DNA from: Oceanobacillus sp. J11TS1 | GTDB lineage: Bacteria; Bacillota; Bacilli; Bacillales; Amphibacillaceae | Length of the DNA stretch: 64,000 bases | NCBI RefSeq assembly: GCF_018333215.1 | Contig: NZ_BORO01000001.1 | Location: forward strand, 372,001-436,000 | Reading direction: 5' to 3' | Part shown: positions 19,201 to 29,150 of the stretch, one piece after another | How positions within the stretch are numbered: position 1 is the stretch's first letter | How the letters are laid out: each line of letters starts with the position of its first letter | Position numbers and translations under genes: made by a program | Notes under the pieces: model-generated | Databases searched by the model: none | Told to the model about the DNA's origin: nothing | What the model saw: the letters and a program-made list of their open reading frames with translations, nothing else

Positions 19201-20070
19201 ATGACAAAACATAAACCTCACATTATAAAAAACACGAAAGGAACATGGACATATAAAGTCAACACATCCTCCAAAGAAGATGCAATAGGCAGGGAATCCG
19301 CAGCGACAGTTGAAAAAGAACAGGAAGAACCAAACTATTATACGGAGCTATCAGCTGTCAAAAGTTCAAATAAAGGCCCGTCTATGAAAAAAATAAATAA
19401 AGCTTGGAAAGCAGTTTTGTTTAGTATGATAGCCGCCATTCTTGTTGGGTCTATGATAGGGTTCTTTCTTTTTCGGATGTTTGTTCACGTTGATACACCT
19501 ACAAATGCAGAGACTCCATTGCAAGGGACAACTCCGGCTGTACAAAAGGAAGAAGGGAATAAAGGCTCTGAAACAGTGCTGGGTTCTTTGGATTCATTAG
19601 AAATGTATATTCTTCAGGCTGGAATATTTTCGGAACAAGCGAATGCTGATGAAATGATTACAAACCTCAATCGTTTGAATATCCCATCGACATTAATCGA
19701 AAAGGACGGGCAACTTTTTTTGATGGCAGGTGTTGGTCCAAATGAAGAAGTTGCAAAATCGCTCGCTGCATCTCTTTCTAGTAATCAGATAGACCTTTAT
19801 GTAAAGGAATGGCGTACCGAAGCGAAGGAAATCGAGATGAGTGACGCAGAGAGGGATTGGATAATTGATTTTCAAACTTTTTTTAATGAACAACTGCAAC
19901 AAGTTGATCTACATCAATCGGTTACAGATGAGGAGATTACTGCTTTGGTGGATAAGGCCCCAGAGAAAGCAGATACAATAGATATATTAGTAACTAGTTT
20001 AACAGAAATGAAGGGAGAGGCCTCTCCTTATCAATTGTTGAACTGGATGAAGGTATATGACCAATTATAA
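19201..20070 (+). CDS. spoIIB: SpoIIB-like SPOR-domain sporulation protein
   Basis: SpoIIB helps start septal peptidoglycan thinning during engulfment. The 289-aa protein has a charged cytoplasmic N-terminus, one membrane helix (about 71-95), a Thr/Glu-rich linker and a SPOR-type repeat (about 135-205, YILQAGIFSEQANADEM then FLMAGVGPNEEVAKSL). A further C-terminal helical region follows. GGAGGG lies 8 bases before the ATG. Its place between folC and radC matches B. subtilis, but comC and maf are missing around it. Confidence 0.82.
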   Translation: MTKHKPHIIKNTKGTWTYKVNTSSKEDAIGRESAATVEKEQEEPNYYTELSAVKSSNKGPSMKKINKAWKAVLFSMIAAILVGSMIGFFLFRMFVHVDTPTNAETPLQGTTPAVQKEEGNKGSETVLGSLDSLEMYILQAGIFSEQANADEMITNLNRLNIPSTLIEKDGQLFLMAGVGPNEEVAKSLAASLSSNQIDLYVKEWRTEAKEIEMSDAERDWIIDFQTFFNEQLQQVDLHQSVTDEEITALVDKAPEKADTIDILVTSLTEMKGEASPYQLLNWMKVYDQL

Positions 20071-20097
20071 GGAAGGAATCCCTTACAAAGTAATAAT

Positions 20098-20132
20098 CCC
20101 GGAGGTTAGAGCTAACGGAGTCGCCTCCGGGG
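20098..20132 (+). terminator. GC-rich hairpin after spoIIB
   Basis: CCCGGAGG...CCTCCGGGG forms a strong stem that extends into flanking TAATAAT/GTTGTTA. No T tract follows, so termination efficiency is uncertain. Confidence 0.6.
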
Positions 20133-20290
20133 CGTTGTTATGGGTGGTTTGTAAAAAATGGGGCTCGTTTTAATTCTAATTATATGAAAATCTATTTTTA
20201 TTTGAAAAATATGTAGATAAAGTTTCAATTTCTTCTTGCAAAAAAATGATTTTACATAAATAATTATCTTTAAAATGAGTAAATACCGAG

Positions 20291-20319
20291 TTGTAGAAAA
20301 AGATTGGTGTAGCTATGAT
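20291..20319 (+). promoter_or_regulatory. Candidate sigma-A promoter of radC
   Basis: TTGTAG (20291-20296), 17 bases and TATGAT (20314-20319) precede radC by 25 bases. A second, weaker TTGCAA-N17-AATAAT pair lies about 55 bases upstream. Confidence 0.5.
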
Positions 20320-20344
20320 ATAAGTAAAAGAAAGGCGGGATACC

Positions 20345-21031
20345 ATGGGGAAACCAATCTTTATTCGAGATTTACCAACCGAAGACAGACCAAGAGAGCG
20401 TTTATTAAAAAACGGGGCAGATAAGCTGAGTAATCAAGAAATACTATCTATATTAATTGGTAGTGGCTCCAAAGATGATCCTGTTCAAGTTCTCGCTGAT
20501 CGTATTCTTATGCATTTTGAAGGCATTAAATTATTAAGAGACGCTACAGTAGAAGAATTAACAGCGATTAGAGGGATAGGAATAGCGAAGAGCCTAATCA
20601 TACTGGCTGCGATTGAGCTGGGGAAAAGGATTAGCACTTATAAGCCATTGGATGCTTATATAATACGTTCTCCAGAGGACGGGGCTAATTATGTGATGGA
20701 AGAGATGCGCAATTTAGCACAAGAGCATTTTGTAGCCCTTTTTTTAAATACAAAAAATCAAATCATTCACCGACAAACCCTCTTTATCGGTTCTTTGAAT
20801 GCTTCAATTGTACACCCTCGTGAACTTTTTCGGGAGGCAGTCAAACGCTCTGCTGCTTCCGTAATCGTATGCCACAATCATCCTTCAGGAGACCCGACAC
20901 CATCACAAGAAGATATCCTTGTTACTAAGCGTTTGATTGAATCCGGGAAAATAATTGGTATAGAGGTTCTTGATCATCTTGTTATCGGGAATGAACGTTT
21001 TGTATCATTAAAACAAAAAGGATACTTATAA
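20345..21031 (+). CDS. radC: RadC family JAB/MPN-domain protein
   Basis: The 228-aa protein has an N-terminal helix-hairpin-helix region (ELTAIRGIGIAKSLI) and a JAB1/MPN metal site (HNHPSGDPTPSQED from His177, with an upstream Glu). The historical DNA-repair role is disputed for the family, so the biochemical function is uncertain. GAAAGGCGGG precedes the ATG. It lies directly before mreB as in B. subtilis, though maf, usually upstream, is absent. Confidence 0.95.
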   Translation: MGKPIFIRDLPTEDRPRERLLKNGADKLSNQEILSILIGSGSKDDPVQVLADRILMHFEGIKLLRDATVEELTAIRGIGIAKSLIILAAIELGKRISTYKPLDAYIIRSPEDGANYVMEEMRNLAQEHFVALFLNTKNQIIHRQTLFIGSLNASIVHPRELFREAVKRSAASVIVCHNHPSGDPTPSQEDILVTKRLIESGKIIGIEVLDHLVIGNERFVSLKQKGYL

Positions 21032-21084
21032 ACACTATCTATTTTAGAAAAATTTTCGTATAATTGTATATGGAATTGATTTTC

Positions 21085-21124
21085 AGCGCCATTTTTTAGG
21101 AGAAATATAAAAGTGGCGCTTCTT
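21085..21124 (+). terminator. Terminator after radC
   Basis: AGCGCCATTTT...AAAAGTGGCGCT pairs over 11-12 bases and is followed by TCTT. The short T tract suggests partial termination into mreB. Confidence 0.6.
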
Positions 21125-21236
21125 AAGATTGTAAAAACAGTGTTTAAGTGATAAAAGGAGACTATCAACAAGGTATAATATAAAATGGAAAGCTGAAATA
21201 TATTTATTGATGCGAGCATGAGAGAGGATGATACTT

Positions 21237-22274
21237 ATGGGAATATTTAATTTTTCACAGGATTTAGGAATTGATTTAGGAACGGCAAATACATTGGTTT
21301 ATGTAAAAGGCAAGGGAGTTATTGTTCGAGAACCATCCGTTGTAGCAAAAAATTTAGAAACAGGTGCTGTAGAGGCTGTCGGAAGTGATGCCAGAATGAT
21401 GATTGGACGTACACCCGGAAATATTTCTGTTATTCGCCCAATGAAAGATGGTGTAATTGCAGACTACGATACAACATCTATTATGATGAATTACTATATG
21501 AAAAAAGCGATGAAAAATCGCTCTCTCTTTGCCAGGAAACCAAATGTAATGGTTTGTGTTCCATCAGGAATTACTATGGTTGAAGAGCGTGCAGTCATTG
21601 ATGCAACAAAACAAGCCGGTGCAAAAGAAGCATATCCAATTGCAGAGCCTTTTGCCGCAGCAATTGGAGCAGGATTGCCTGTATGGGAACCGACAGGAAG
21701 TATGATTGTCGATATTGGTGGGGGAACGACTGAAATTGCAGTTATTTCACTAGGAGGAATTGTAACAAGTAATTCCATTCGCATCGCAGGAGACGATATG
21801 GATGAGGCGATTATTTCTTACATAAGAAAAAAATATAACCTAATGATTGGTGAAAGATCAGCTGAATCGATTAAAATGGATATAGCAGCAGCAAAAGAAT
21901 ATATTGTTGGAGAAGAAATGGATCTCCGCGGGCGCGATTTGTTGACTGGATTGCCAAAAACAATTACAGTTACATCTGAAGAAATTTCTAGAGCATTGGA
22001 TGATAATATTGACGCAATTGTCAATGCTGTAAAATCAACATTGGAAACTACTCCTCCAGAATTATCAGCTGATATTATGGATCGGGGTATTGTTTTATCT
22101 GGTGGTGGAGCACTTTTAAAAAATCTTGATAAAGTAATCAGTGAAGAAACAAAAATCCCAGTATTTGTTACAGATGAACCACTAGAAAGTGTAGCGATCG
22201 GTACGGGCAAATCGCTTAATTATATTGATCAGTTTCGTACCGCTCCAAGTGTGTCTTCACGCGCGTTAAATTAA
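21237..22274 (+). CDS. mreB: Rod-shape-determining protein MreB
   Basis: This 345-aa bacterial actin organises the elongasome under the membrane. ATPase motifs are visible: [15 protein letters not shown] at the N-terminus, [15 protein letters not shown] (phosphate 2) and [11 protein letters not shown] (adenosine). An ATG at 21228 directly abuts GAGAGG, so the ATG at 21237 with a 9-base spacer is preferred. It heads mreB-mreC-mreD. Confidence 0.98.
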   Translation: MGIFNFSQDLGIDLGTANTLVYVKGKGVIVREPSVVAKNLETGAVEAVGSDARMMIGRTPGNISVIRPMKDGVIADYDTTSIMMNYYMKKAMKNRSLFARKPNVMVCVPSGITMVEERAVIDATKQAGAKEAYPIAEPFAAAIGAGLPVWEPTGSMIVDIGGGTTEIAVISLGGIVTSNSIRIAGDDMDEAIISYIRKKYNLMIGERSAESIKMDIAAAKEYIVGEEMDLRGRDLLTGLPKTITVTSEEISRALDDNIDAIVNAVKSTLETTPPELSADIMDRGIVLSGGGALLKNLDKVISEETKIPVFVTDEPLESVAIGTGKSLNYIDQFRTAPSVSSRALN

Positions 22275-22289
22275 TAAGTAGGTGTTAGT

Positions 22290-23168
22290 ATGAATTTTTT
22301 TCGGAGTAAGAAGTTATTTGTTATCCTCATTGGATTTATTCTATTAGTTGTACTAATAGGCTATTCCTTAAATAGTCGAGGACATTTAAATTTTGCAGAG
22401 AAAGTTGTAAGTGATGCAGTGGGCTGGGTCCAGAATGTTGTTCAAGCTCCAGTTACATTTGTAACGGATGTTACGTCAAATATTAGTGAATTTAAAACCA
22501 CATATGAAGAAAATCAGGTTTTAAGAGAACAATTGTCCCAACAGAAGAGTCTAGTCTATGACTTGCAAAAAATAGAAGAGGAAAACGAAGAGTTACGTTC
22601 TATCATTGATATGACAAACACGGCGCGCGATTATGAACCAATCTATGCAAGTGTTATTGCTCGTTCCCCAGAACAATGGGTGGACCAGGTAACCATTAAT
22701 CGTGGAACGAATGATGGTGTACAGGAGAATATGGTTGTACGAACGGCGGAAGGAATGATTGGAAAAATCCTTCATACTTCTCGTGGTACGTCAACAGTGC
22801 AATTATTGACCGGTTTTGATGAATTTAACCGAGTCTCGGCAACCGTTTTACGTAAAGATAAGAGCGATATTTTCGGAATGATAGAAGGATTTGACGATGA
22901 AACGGAGATGCTGCTGTTCCGTATTATTGAAGAATCTGATGAAGATATAAAAGAAGGAGACACAGTGTATTCTTCAGAATTAGGCGGAGAATTTCCAGAA
23001 GGCATTACAATCGGTGAAGTAAAAGAAGTGGTTGCAGATCAATATGGTTTAACAAGAATTGCCATGGTTGAACCAGCCGCAGATTTATTTGATATTCGAA
23101 ATGTGATTGTTGTCAACCGTTCGATGGAACAGCCAGAAGGTGAAGAAGAAGGGGATGACGAGTCTTGA
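22290..23168 (+). CDS. mreC: Rod-shape-determining protein MreC
   Basis: The 292-aa bitopic protein has one N-terminal membrane helix (about 10-27), a coiled coil (about 70-110) and the beta-barrel pair typical of extracytoplasmic MreC (VIARSPEQWVDQVTINRG). It bridges MreB to the cell-wall synthases. The C-terminus is acidic. Its stop overlaps the mreD start. Confidence 0.95.
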   Translation: MNFFRSKKLFVILIGFILLVVLIGYSLNSRGHLNFAEKVVSDAVGWVQNVVQAPVTFVTDVTSNISEFKTTYEENQVLREQLSQQKSLVYDLQKIEEENEELRSIIDMTNTARDYEPIYASVIARSPEQWVDQVTINRGTNDGVQENMVVRTAEGMIGKILHTSRGTSTVQLLTGFDEFNRVSATVLRKDKSDIFGMIEGFDDETEMLLFRIIEESDEDIKEGDTVYSSELGGEFPEGITIGEVKEVVADQYGLTRIAMVEPAADLFDIRNVIVVNRSMEQPEGEEEGDDES

Positions 23169-23689
23169 CTAGACGTATAATATTCCCTTTAATTCTCTTT
23201 ATTGTTATGGTTTTAGAAGGGGTAGCTTTAGAGCTTCTCCCCCATCAGTTATTAATGGGGGCATATATGATTGTTCCCCATTGGCTGTTTGTCATCCTGA
23301 TTTATATTGCTATCTTTTATGATCGTAATGACACATATTATGCTGTTTTATATGCGCTCATTTTTGGTCTGCTCTTTGATGTCGTATATACTGGCGTTCT
23401 AGGGGTGTATATGTTCTCTTACGCACTTGTTATTTACATTGTTCGAGGCTTGAAGAAATTGCTGCAGGGAAACTTTTATGTGTTATTACTGCTATCAGCT
23501 TTTGGAATAGCCATAGCTGAGCTTAGTATTTATACTATTTTCGTTGTTATTGGACTAGTGGATATGCCGATAGAAACATATCTATTGAATCGATTAATAC
23601 CTACGGTTTTAATGAATCTTTTATTCTTGATAGTAATCTATCCTTTCATAATAAAACCAATGCGAAAATGGGGTACAGAATTAATGTAA
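23165..23689 (+). CDS. mreD: Rod-shape-determining protein MreD
   Basis: The 174-aa integral membrane protein has about five or six helices and the MreD-like LIFGLLFDVVYTGVLGVY segment. It starts with TTG overlapping the mreC stop by 4 bases, which implies translational coupling. Confidence 0.93.
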   Translation: MTRRIIFPLILFIVMVLEGVALELLPHQLLMGAYMIVPHWLFVILIYIAIFYDRNDTYYAVLYALIFGLLFDVVYTGVLGVYMFSYALVIYIVRGLKKLLQGNFYVLLLLSAFGIAIAELSIYTIFVVIGLVDMPIETYLLNRLIPTVLMNLLFLIVIYPFIIKPMRKWGTELM

Positions 23690-23802
23690 CCAAATCGTTT
23701 TAAATAAATCGATCAAGTCGTATATTTTTGAAAGAGCGACAGACTCTTCCCAGTCAGCATCATGTTCATAAGTTGACTGTAGAAAAAAGAGGTGAATTTA
23801 TC

Positions 23803-24489
23803 GTGCAAGAAACCAAACCGACCATCACGATTAAAGGAACAAGAGATGGTTTAATTATATTCATTGATGAAAACTCTTCCTTTGAAGAAATTATAAAAGA
23901 TTTGATTAAAAAGCTAGACGCTAGTAGCCCAAATAAAGAAGAGCCTGTTGTTTCTGTTAAAGTAAAACTTGGTAATCGTTATTTATCGGAAGAACAGCGA
24001 AGTCAATTAAAAGAAATCATTGAAGAGAAGAATCGTTTTCAAATTGAAGCAATGGAATCGGATGTTATACCGATAAGTGATGCAAAAACTTGGCTGGACC
24101 AAAGTCAATTAAAAGTAGTTAATCAGATTGTCAGATCTGGTCAAGTCCTGGAAACAAAAGGTGATTTGCTTTTAATTGGGGATGTGAATCCTGGCGGTAG
24201 AGTGAGGGCTAGCGGGAATATCTATATTATGGGGAATTTACTAGGAATTGCGCATGCTGGCACAGAAGGTGATTATGAAGCCTTTATAGCTGCTTCTTAT
24301 ATGAAACCAGCTCAGCTTCGAATTGCAGAGTATATTAGCCGGGCACCTGATTATGAAGCTGATGGAGTATATATGGAATGCGGAATCATCGATCCTGTTC
24401 AGAATAAGATTGTCATTGATTCGATAAAAATACTTTCTAAACAGAGAAAGGTGATTAGCGCATTTGAGAGGAGAATGAATAATGGGTGA
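23803..24489 (+). CDS. minC: Septum site-determining protein MinC
   Basis: MinC blocks FtsZ polymerisation away from mid-cell. The 228-aa protein has the N-terminal FtsZ-inhibiting domain (from TITIKGTRDGLIIFIDE) and the C-terminal beta-helix with VRSGQVLETKGDLLLIGDVNPGG broken into its repeats. The frame is open further upstream, but homologues begin at this point and the GTG at 23803 follows GAGGTG, so it is chosen. The end overlaps minD. Confidence 0.95.
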   Translation: MQETKPTITIKGTRDGLIIFIDENSSFEEIIKDLIKKLDASSPNKEEPVVSVKVKLGNRYLSEEQRSQLKEIIEEKNRFQIEAMESDVIPISDAKTWLDQSQLKVVNQIVRSGQVLETKGDLLLIGDVNPGGRVRASGNIYIMGNLLGIAHAGTEGDYEAFIAASYMKPAQLRIAEYISRAPDYEADGVYMECGIIDPVQNKIVIDSIKILSKQRKVISAFERRMNNG

Positions 24490-25276
24490 AGCAATTGTTA
24501 TTACATCCGGGAAAGGTGGGGTTGGTAAAACAACAACATCTGCAAATATTGGAACGTCTCTAGCTTTGATGGACAAGAAAGTATGTTTAATTGATACGGA
24601 TATTGGTCTACGCAACTTAGATGTAATTATGGGACTCGAAAATCGAATTATTTATGATATTGTTGATGTTATTCATGGCCGTTGTAAGTTGCAGCAAGCC
24701 TTAATTAAAGATAAACGTTTTGATTACCTTTCACTATTACCTGCTGCACAAACGAGTGATAAATCTTCTGTAACAACGGATGGTATGAAAGAAATTGTTA
24801 CGGAACTAAAACAAGAATACGATTATATCGTTATAGATTGTCCTGCCGGTATAGAGCAAGGTTTTCAAAATGCAATTGCCGGAGCTGACAGAGCGATTGT
24901 TGTAACTACACCTGAAAATTCCAGTGTACGTGATGCCGACCGAATTATTGGGCTTCTCGAGAAAACGGATATGGATGAACCGCCTAGATTAGTTATTAAC
25001 CGAATTCGTAATCATATGATGAAAAACGGGGATATGCTCGACGTGGATGATATTGTTCAACTTTTAGCAATTGATTTAATCGGTATTGTAGCTGATGATG
25101 AAGAAATGATCAAAGCTTCTAATAAAGGAGAACCAATTGCGTTAAACCCAAATTTCAAAGCATCTATTAGCTATCGTAATATAGCAAGAAGAATTTTAGG
25201 AGAAACAGTTCCGCTTCAATCATTAGAAGATGAAAAAGGTTTTATGCAGAAAGTAAAAGAATTCTTTAAAATATAA
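24482..25276 (+). CDS. minD: Septum site-determining ATPase MinD
   Basis: The 264-aa ParA/MinD ATPase has the deviant Walker A GKGGVGKTT with signature lysine, the switch VIDCPAGIEQGF and a C-terminal amphipathic helix (FMQKVKEFFKI) for membrane targeting. It recruits MinC. Start and minC stop share ATGGGTGA. Confidence 0.98.
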   Translation: MGEAIVITSGKGGVGKTTTSANIGTSLALMDKKVCLIDTDIGLRNLDVIMGLENRIIYDIVDVIHGRCKLQQALIKDKRFDYLSLLPAAQTSDKSSVTTDGMKEIVTELKQEYDYIVIDCPAGIEQGFQNAIAGADRAIVVTTPENSSVRDADRIIGLLEKTDMDEPPRLVINRIRNHMMKNGDMLDVDDIVQLLAIDLIGIVADDEEMIKASNKGEPIALNPNFKASISYRNIARRILGETVPLQSLEDEKGFMQKVKEFFKI

Positions 25277-25293
25277 TAGTTATAATCTTATAA

Positions 25294-25332
25294 AACATCC
25301 GAAAGATCGAAGCTTTTTTCGGGTGTTTTTTG
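25294..25332 (+). terminator. Terminator after minD
   Basis: AACATCCGAAA...TTTTCGGGTGTT is a stem followed by a T tract. It closes the mre-min cluster ahead of the convergent spoIVF operon. Confidence 0.85.
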
Positions 25333-25452
25333 TAGTTTAAAAATAAACAGGGGCGGCCAAAAACCTGCCGCTCCTGCTTAGAAAATACGTCCCATTATCA
25401 GTTGCCTGCATAAATAGTATCCCTGCTTTTTTTCGTATTCGGACGTAACCAT

Positions 25453-26319
25453 TTAATAGCCTGTAAAAGCCTCGCCAATTGTTTTGCGATAGGGTTTTTC
25501 ATTAAAATAAAATGCTAAGCATTCATTATCTTCTACAGAAATGCGTTCTTTGTTAGGATACTCAATATAGATGGTATGCTTTTTCTCACGGTGAAAGCGG
25601 GCTAATACCTCTAAGAAGCTATCCTGCGGTGACGCATAAATCGGCTGGATGGCGCTCACAAAATTTCCACCTTCATATCTCTTTAATAGAAATCGCATAA
25701 ATACATAAAAACGATACTTCCACTCCTGCCAATTTTCATGTATTAAAAAAAGCCAAATTAGAAAGCTGCTTAAAGTAAAAGGGAGGAAGAGAAGCTGTAT
25801 TAAAATGATCCCTGCACATATTGTTAAAGAAGCAATAATTGTTATATAATATGCTTTCTTAAAAGACAAGACGGAAGTGAGTAGTAAAAAAACCAACTTC
25901 CCGCCGTCCAAAGGCCAAATAGGCAGTAAGTTAAATAGGAGAATAATTGCGTTATAATAAAGAATTAGCTCATAATAATAGTCTGGAACCATTCCAAAGG
26001 AAGATGCTCCATAAAGTAAACCAAAAATGAGAACTTGTACAGATGGTCCGGCTAATATAACGATTGCTTCCTCACGTATAGGTCGGCTACCATGTTCATC
26101 TGTTTTCATAACGCCTCCGAATATCCAAAGGACAATAGCTGAGACTCGCCATTTAAAAGATGCTGCTGCAATATAGTGTCCTAGCTCGTGAAGAAGGACA
26201 ATGCTAAAAATAATTACGAGTTCTGTAAAAGAACCTGTCAAAAAAGATATCAATATAAATATTAATAGAATGGGGTGGAAATGAATAAGCTGTATTGTAT
26301 GTTTAAGGCTGTTGATCAA
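25453..26319 (-). CDS. spoIVFB: Stage IV sporulation intramembrane metalloprotease SpoIVFB
   Basis: It is a site-2-type M50 protease that cleaves pro-sigma-K in the mother-cell membrane. The 288-aa protein has multiple membrane helices, the zinc motif HELGH (His44, Glu45, His48), a third-ligand WPLDGGKL motif (about residue 135) and a cytoplasmic CBS-like C-terminal region after about 205. The start is TTG preceded by AGGTG and overlaps spoIVFA by 17 bases. It is on the opposite strand to its usual neighbours minD and rplU. Confidence 0.95.
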   Translation of the reverse strand: MINSLKHTIQLIHFHPILLIFILISFLTGSFTELVIIFSIVLLHELGHYIAAASFKWRVSAIVLWIFGGVMKTDEHGSRPIREEAIVILAGPSVQVLIFGLLYGASSFGMVPDYYYELILYYNAIILLFNLLPIWPLDGGKLVFLLLTSVLSFKKAYYITIIASLTICAGIILIQLLFLPFTLSSFLIWLFLIHENWQEWKYRFYVFMRFLLKRYEGGNFVSAIQPIYASPQDSFLEVLARFHREKKHTIYIEYPNKERISVEDNECLAFYFNEKPYRKTIGEAFTGY

Positions 26320-27085
26320 CCAGAATCACCTGCTCAGGATCAATATATTGGTTTTCGTGCTCTATCGCAAAAAACACGGATTGATGATTACCTCCTGATT
26401 CCAAGGTTCCAAGCACCTGCCCATTCGAAATATATTGATATAGATGAACATCAATAGAATCCAAAAATCCATACTGGGAGGTAGAACCATCTGCATGTTG
26501 GATTTTTACCGTTTTATCAGTATTGCGATCATTCCCGGCGAATACGACGATTCCTTCTTGAATAGCAGCAACATTTTCTCCTCCTTCAGCTTCTATATAG
26601 ATGCCTTGGCCATTTTCATGAAAATGTTCTTCGATAGTCCCGTTGACCGGAAGATAGGCTGTGTCAGAGGTAACCTCTTCAGTAGTAACGGTACTGGGCC
26701 TGAAAGATAATGGGTTTCCAAATGCTTCTGAGTACCATGCATTCACTTTTGCAAAAGGAAATTGATTTGTTAAGGAGGTTGTGACCCATTCTTTTGGTTG
26801 ATCCATAAAAGGCTTATCCACCTCGGTAACAAATGCTGTTCCTAAAAATAGAGAAACAGATAACATTGCTTTGACAGCGATATTAGTGATACGAGAATGG
26901 TTTTTAGGAGTTGCTGAATTTGTATGGCCAGTAGAAATGGAAGGATAAAAACCATGAGATTCTTCCATATCGGGTAATACATTACTTTGTAAATAGTCTT
27001 CTTTATTCGGCTTTGCTTTATTTAATCCTTTTGCTTTTTGACGCATTTCAATTGATTTACGAATTTTCTTTACGTTTTTATCCAT
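26303..27085 (-). CDS. spoIVFA: SpoIVFA, regulator of SpoIVFB
   Basis: SpoIVFA anchors and inhibits SpoIVFB in the outer forespore membrane until the forespore signals. The 260-aa product has a basic cytoplasmic N-terminus (about 1-75), one membrane helix (about 80-98) and a C-terminal degenerate M23/LytM fold (from IEEHFHENGQGIYIEA) that lacks a full zinc set. A GTG at 27094 lies too close to AAAGGA, so ATG 27085 is the start. A sigma-E-type promoter lies upstream. Confidence 0.9.
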   Translation of the reverse strand: MDKNVKKIRKSIEMRQKAKGLNKAKPNKEDYLQSNVLPDMEESHGFYPSISTGHTNSATPKNHSRITNIAVKAMLSVSLFLGTAFVTEVDKPFMDQPKEWVTTSLTNQFPFAKVNAWYSEAFGNPLSFRPSTVTTEEVTSDTAYLPVNGTIEEHFHENGQGIYIEAEGGENVAAIQEGIVVFAGNDRNTDKTVKIQHADGSTSQYGFLDSIDVHLYQYISNGQVLGTLESGGNHQSVFFAIEHENQYIDPEQVILVDQQP

Positions 27086-27120
27086 ACATCTCACAATCCT
27101 TTTTATTCATTGTACAAGTA

Positions 27121-27149
27121 TGTATATGATGAACAAGCTCTTTATATGA
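27121..27149 (-). promoter_or_regulatory. Sigma-E-type promoter of spoIVFA-spoIVFB
   Basis: On the minus strand TCATATA (27149-27143), 14 bases and CATATACA (27128-27121) fit the sigma-E pattern, as expected for the mother-cell spoIVF operon. Confidence 0.65.
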
Positions 27150-27225
27150 ACAATGAAAATGGAATTACCACTTTTTATTGTCTGTTGCTCTGTAGCATTA
27201 ATAACAATCGGATTTGTGAAAAAGG

Positions 27226-27255
27226 TTGACAAGGGTGTCTATAAAATGATAAGAT
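27226..27255 (+). promoter_or_regulatory. Sigma-A promoter of rplU
   Basis: TTGACA (27226-27231), an 18-base spacer and TAAGAT (27250-27255) lie just before the L21 leader. Confidence 0.75.
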
Positions 27256-27261
27256 TTATCT

Positions 27262-27345
27262 GTTATTCTAAGTAGCGCACCCGTGCTACAACCGCGCAGA
27301 ACAGGTGTTAAAACTGCCAAGCGCAGTACCTGAATGGCGAGTCTG
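27262..27345 (+). ncRNA. Ribosomal protein L21 leader RNA
   Basis: The region has the compact paired segments of Bacillales L21 leaders (GTAGCGCACCCGTGCTAC hairpin, then CAGGTGTT...GTACCTG) between the rplU promoter and its ribosome-binding site. In this family L21 is thought to bind the leader and feed back on its operon. Boundaries are approximate and the fold was not computed. Confidence 0.75.
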
Positions 27346-27369
27346 AGTTTAATGAGGAGGTGCATATAA

Positions 27370-27678
27370 ATGTACGCAATTATTGAAACTGGTGGTAAAC
27401 AAGTTAAAGTAACTGAAGGACAAGAAATCTATGTAGAGAAGGTTGCTGGTGAAGTTAATGACACAGTAACTTTTGAAAAAGTCCTATTCGTCGGTGGTGA
27501 CGATGTGAAGGTTGGTGCTCCATATGTTGATGGCGCATCTGTAACAGCTAAGGTTGAAAAACATGGCCGTCAAAAGAAAATCACTGTTACGAAGTTCAAA
27601 CCTAAAAAGAACTATCATCGTACACAAGGTCATCGTCAGCCATATACGAAGCTTGTTATCGACAAAATTAGCTTATAA
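27370..27678 (+). CDS. rplU: 50S ribosomal protein L21
   Basis: The 102-aa protein has all L21 hallmarks: [14 protein letters not shown] at the start and a basic RNA-binding tail ([17 protein letters not shown]). GAGGAGG precedes the ATG. It is the first gene of rplU-prp-rpmA. Confidence 0.98.
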   Translation: MYAIIETGGKQVKVTEGQEIYVEKVAGEVNDTVTFEKVLFVGGDDVKVGAPYVDGASVTAKVEKHGRQKKITVTKFKPKKNYHRTQGHRQPYTKLVIDKISL

Positions 27679-27695
27679 GGGCTCTGTGGTTCATA

Positions 27696-28330
<635 letters not shown>

Positions 28331-28374
28331 TTCTTGGATGTTATTTAGTTGAATAGAGAGGCTAAAAAGCGAAA

Positions 28375-28406
28375 AAGCGCCTGATTTGCTCTAAAGTTCG
28401 GCGCTT
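28375..28406 (+). other. GC-rich hairpin after rpmA
   Basis: AAGCGCC...GGCGCTT forms a 7-bp stem, nested within AAAAGC (about 365-370) and GGCTTTT (28419-28425). There is no T tract. It could stabilise the rpmA mRNA end. The rest of the 28331-28614 gap contains only the terminator listed next. Confidence 0.35.
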
Positions 28407-28479
28407 AGGGCTGGACATGGCTTTTCACGAATAAGAATTACGTCATGTTCAATTGTATACTTTCTTACTTCAACGATCT

Positions 28480-28520
28480 AGGCTGTCGAGATAATCTCTC
28501 GGCAGCCTTGTTTTATTTTT
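28480..28520 (+). terminator. Terminator of rplU-prp-rpmA
   Basis: AGGCTGTCGAGA...TCTCGGCAGCCT is a 12-bp stem with one wobble, followed by TGTTTTATTTTT. Confidence 0.88.
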
Positions 28521-28614
28521 AACCAAAAATGCATTATCGTATAGAAAGTATACCTTTTTGTGTCTTTTGATTTCTAGGGTTTTCTGCTATACTCAATTTT
28601 AATGAGGTGAATTT

Positions 28615-29133
28615 ATGGGCGAAAAGGAAATAATTCGTTTGATACAAAATTATCGTCATGATTTAATGAACCGATTACAAATTGTTTCCGGTTATTTGAG
28701 TATGGGAAAAGCAGATAAAGCAAAGGAAAGTTTAGAAAATGTGCTTGCTTTTTATGAGGAAGAACGAAAATTAATGCGGTTAAATGCCGATAAATTTTTG
28801 ATTTGGATTTTACAGTTTCAAGATGTATACCCATCTTTTACATTAACTTATCGCGTTGATTTAATGGAGTTATCCTCAAATTCCATTGATGATCAAAAAC
28901 TTCTTTCAACTAGTAAGAGGTTATTAGCTTTTTTATTAGAGGAAACGGAAGATTTGCAAGTATACGAACTCTTCCTCCATATTGAGGAAAAAGCAGGACA
29001 TTGGGCTCTTCGTATGAACATAAAAGACGCGATTTTTGAAACAATAAAGATTAAAAATATAGAAACACAATGTGATGTTTCTATAACGCAAGAAGAAGAT
29101 CAAACAAATATTGAATGGATTATAGCAAAATGA
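28615..29133 (+). CDS. spo0B: Sporulation phosphotransferase Spo0B
   Basis: Spo0B relays phosphate from Spo0F to Spo0A. The 172-aa product has the phosphorylated-histidine helix YRHDLMNRLQIVSGYL (His15), which forms a four-helix bundle as a dimer, and a degenerate histidine-kinase-like C-terminal domain. It is shorter than the 192-aa B. subtilis protein, mostly at the N-terminus. AATGAGGTG precedes the ATG. It is followed by obg as in Bacillus. Confidence 0.93.
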   Translation: MGEKEIIRLIQNYRHDLMNRLQIVSGYLSMGKADKAKESLENVLAFYEEERKLMRLNADKFLIWILQFQDVYPSFTLTYRVDLMELSSNSIDDQKLLSTSKRLLAFLLEETEDLQVYELFLHIEEKAGHWALRMNIKDAIFETIKIKNIETQCDVSITQEEDQTNIEWIIAK

Positions 29134-29150
29134 GAAAGAGGTGATTAGCA

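Noticed and set aside
21818-22210. 130-codon minus-strand frame inside mreB
   Set aside because: Mirror of conserved MreB codons; no start context.
28331-28480. Structured regulatory RNA before spo0B
   Set aside because: Only one modest hairpin is visible, and it lies before the rpmA terminator rather than in the spo0B leader.
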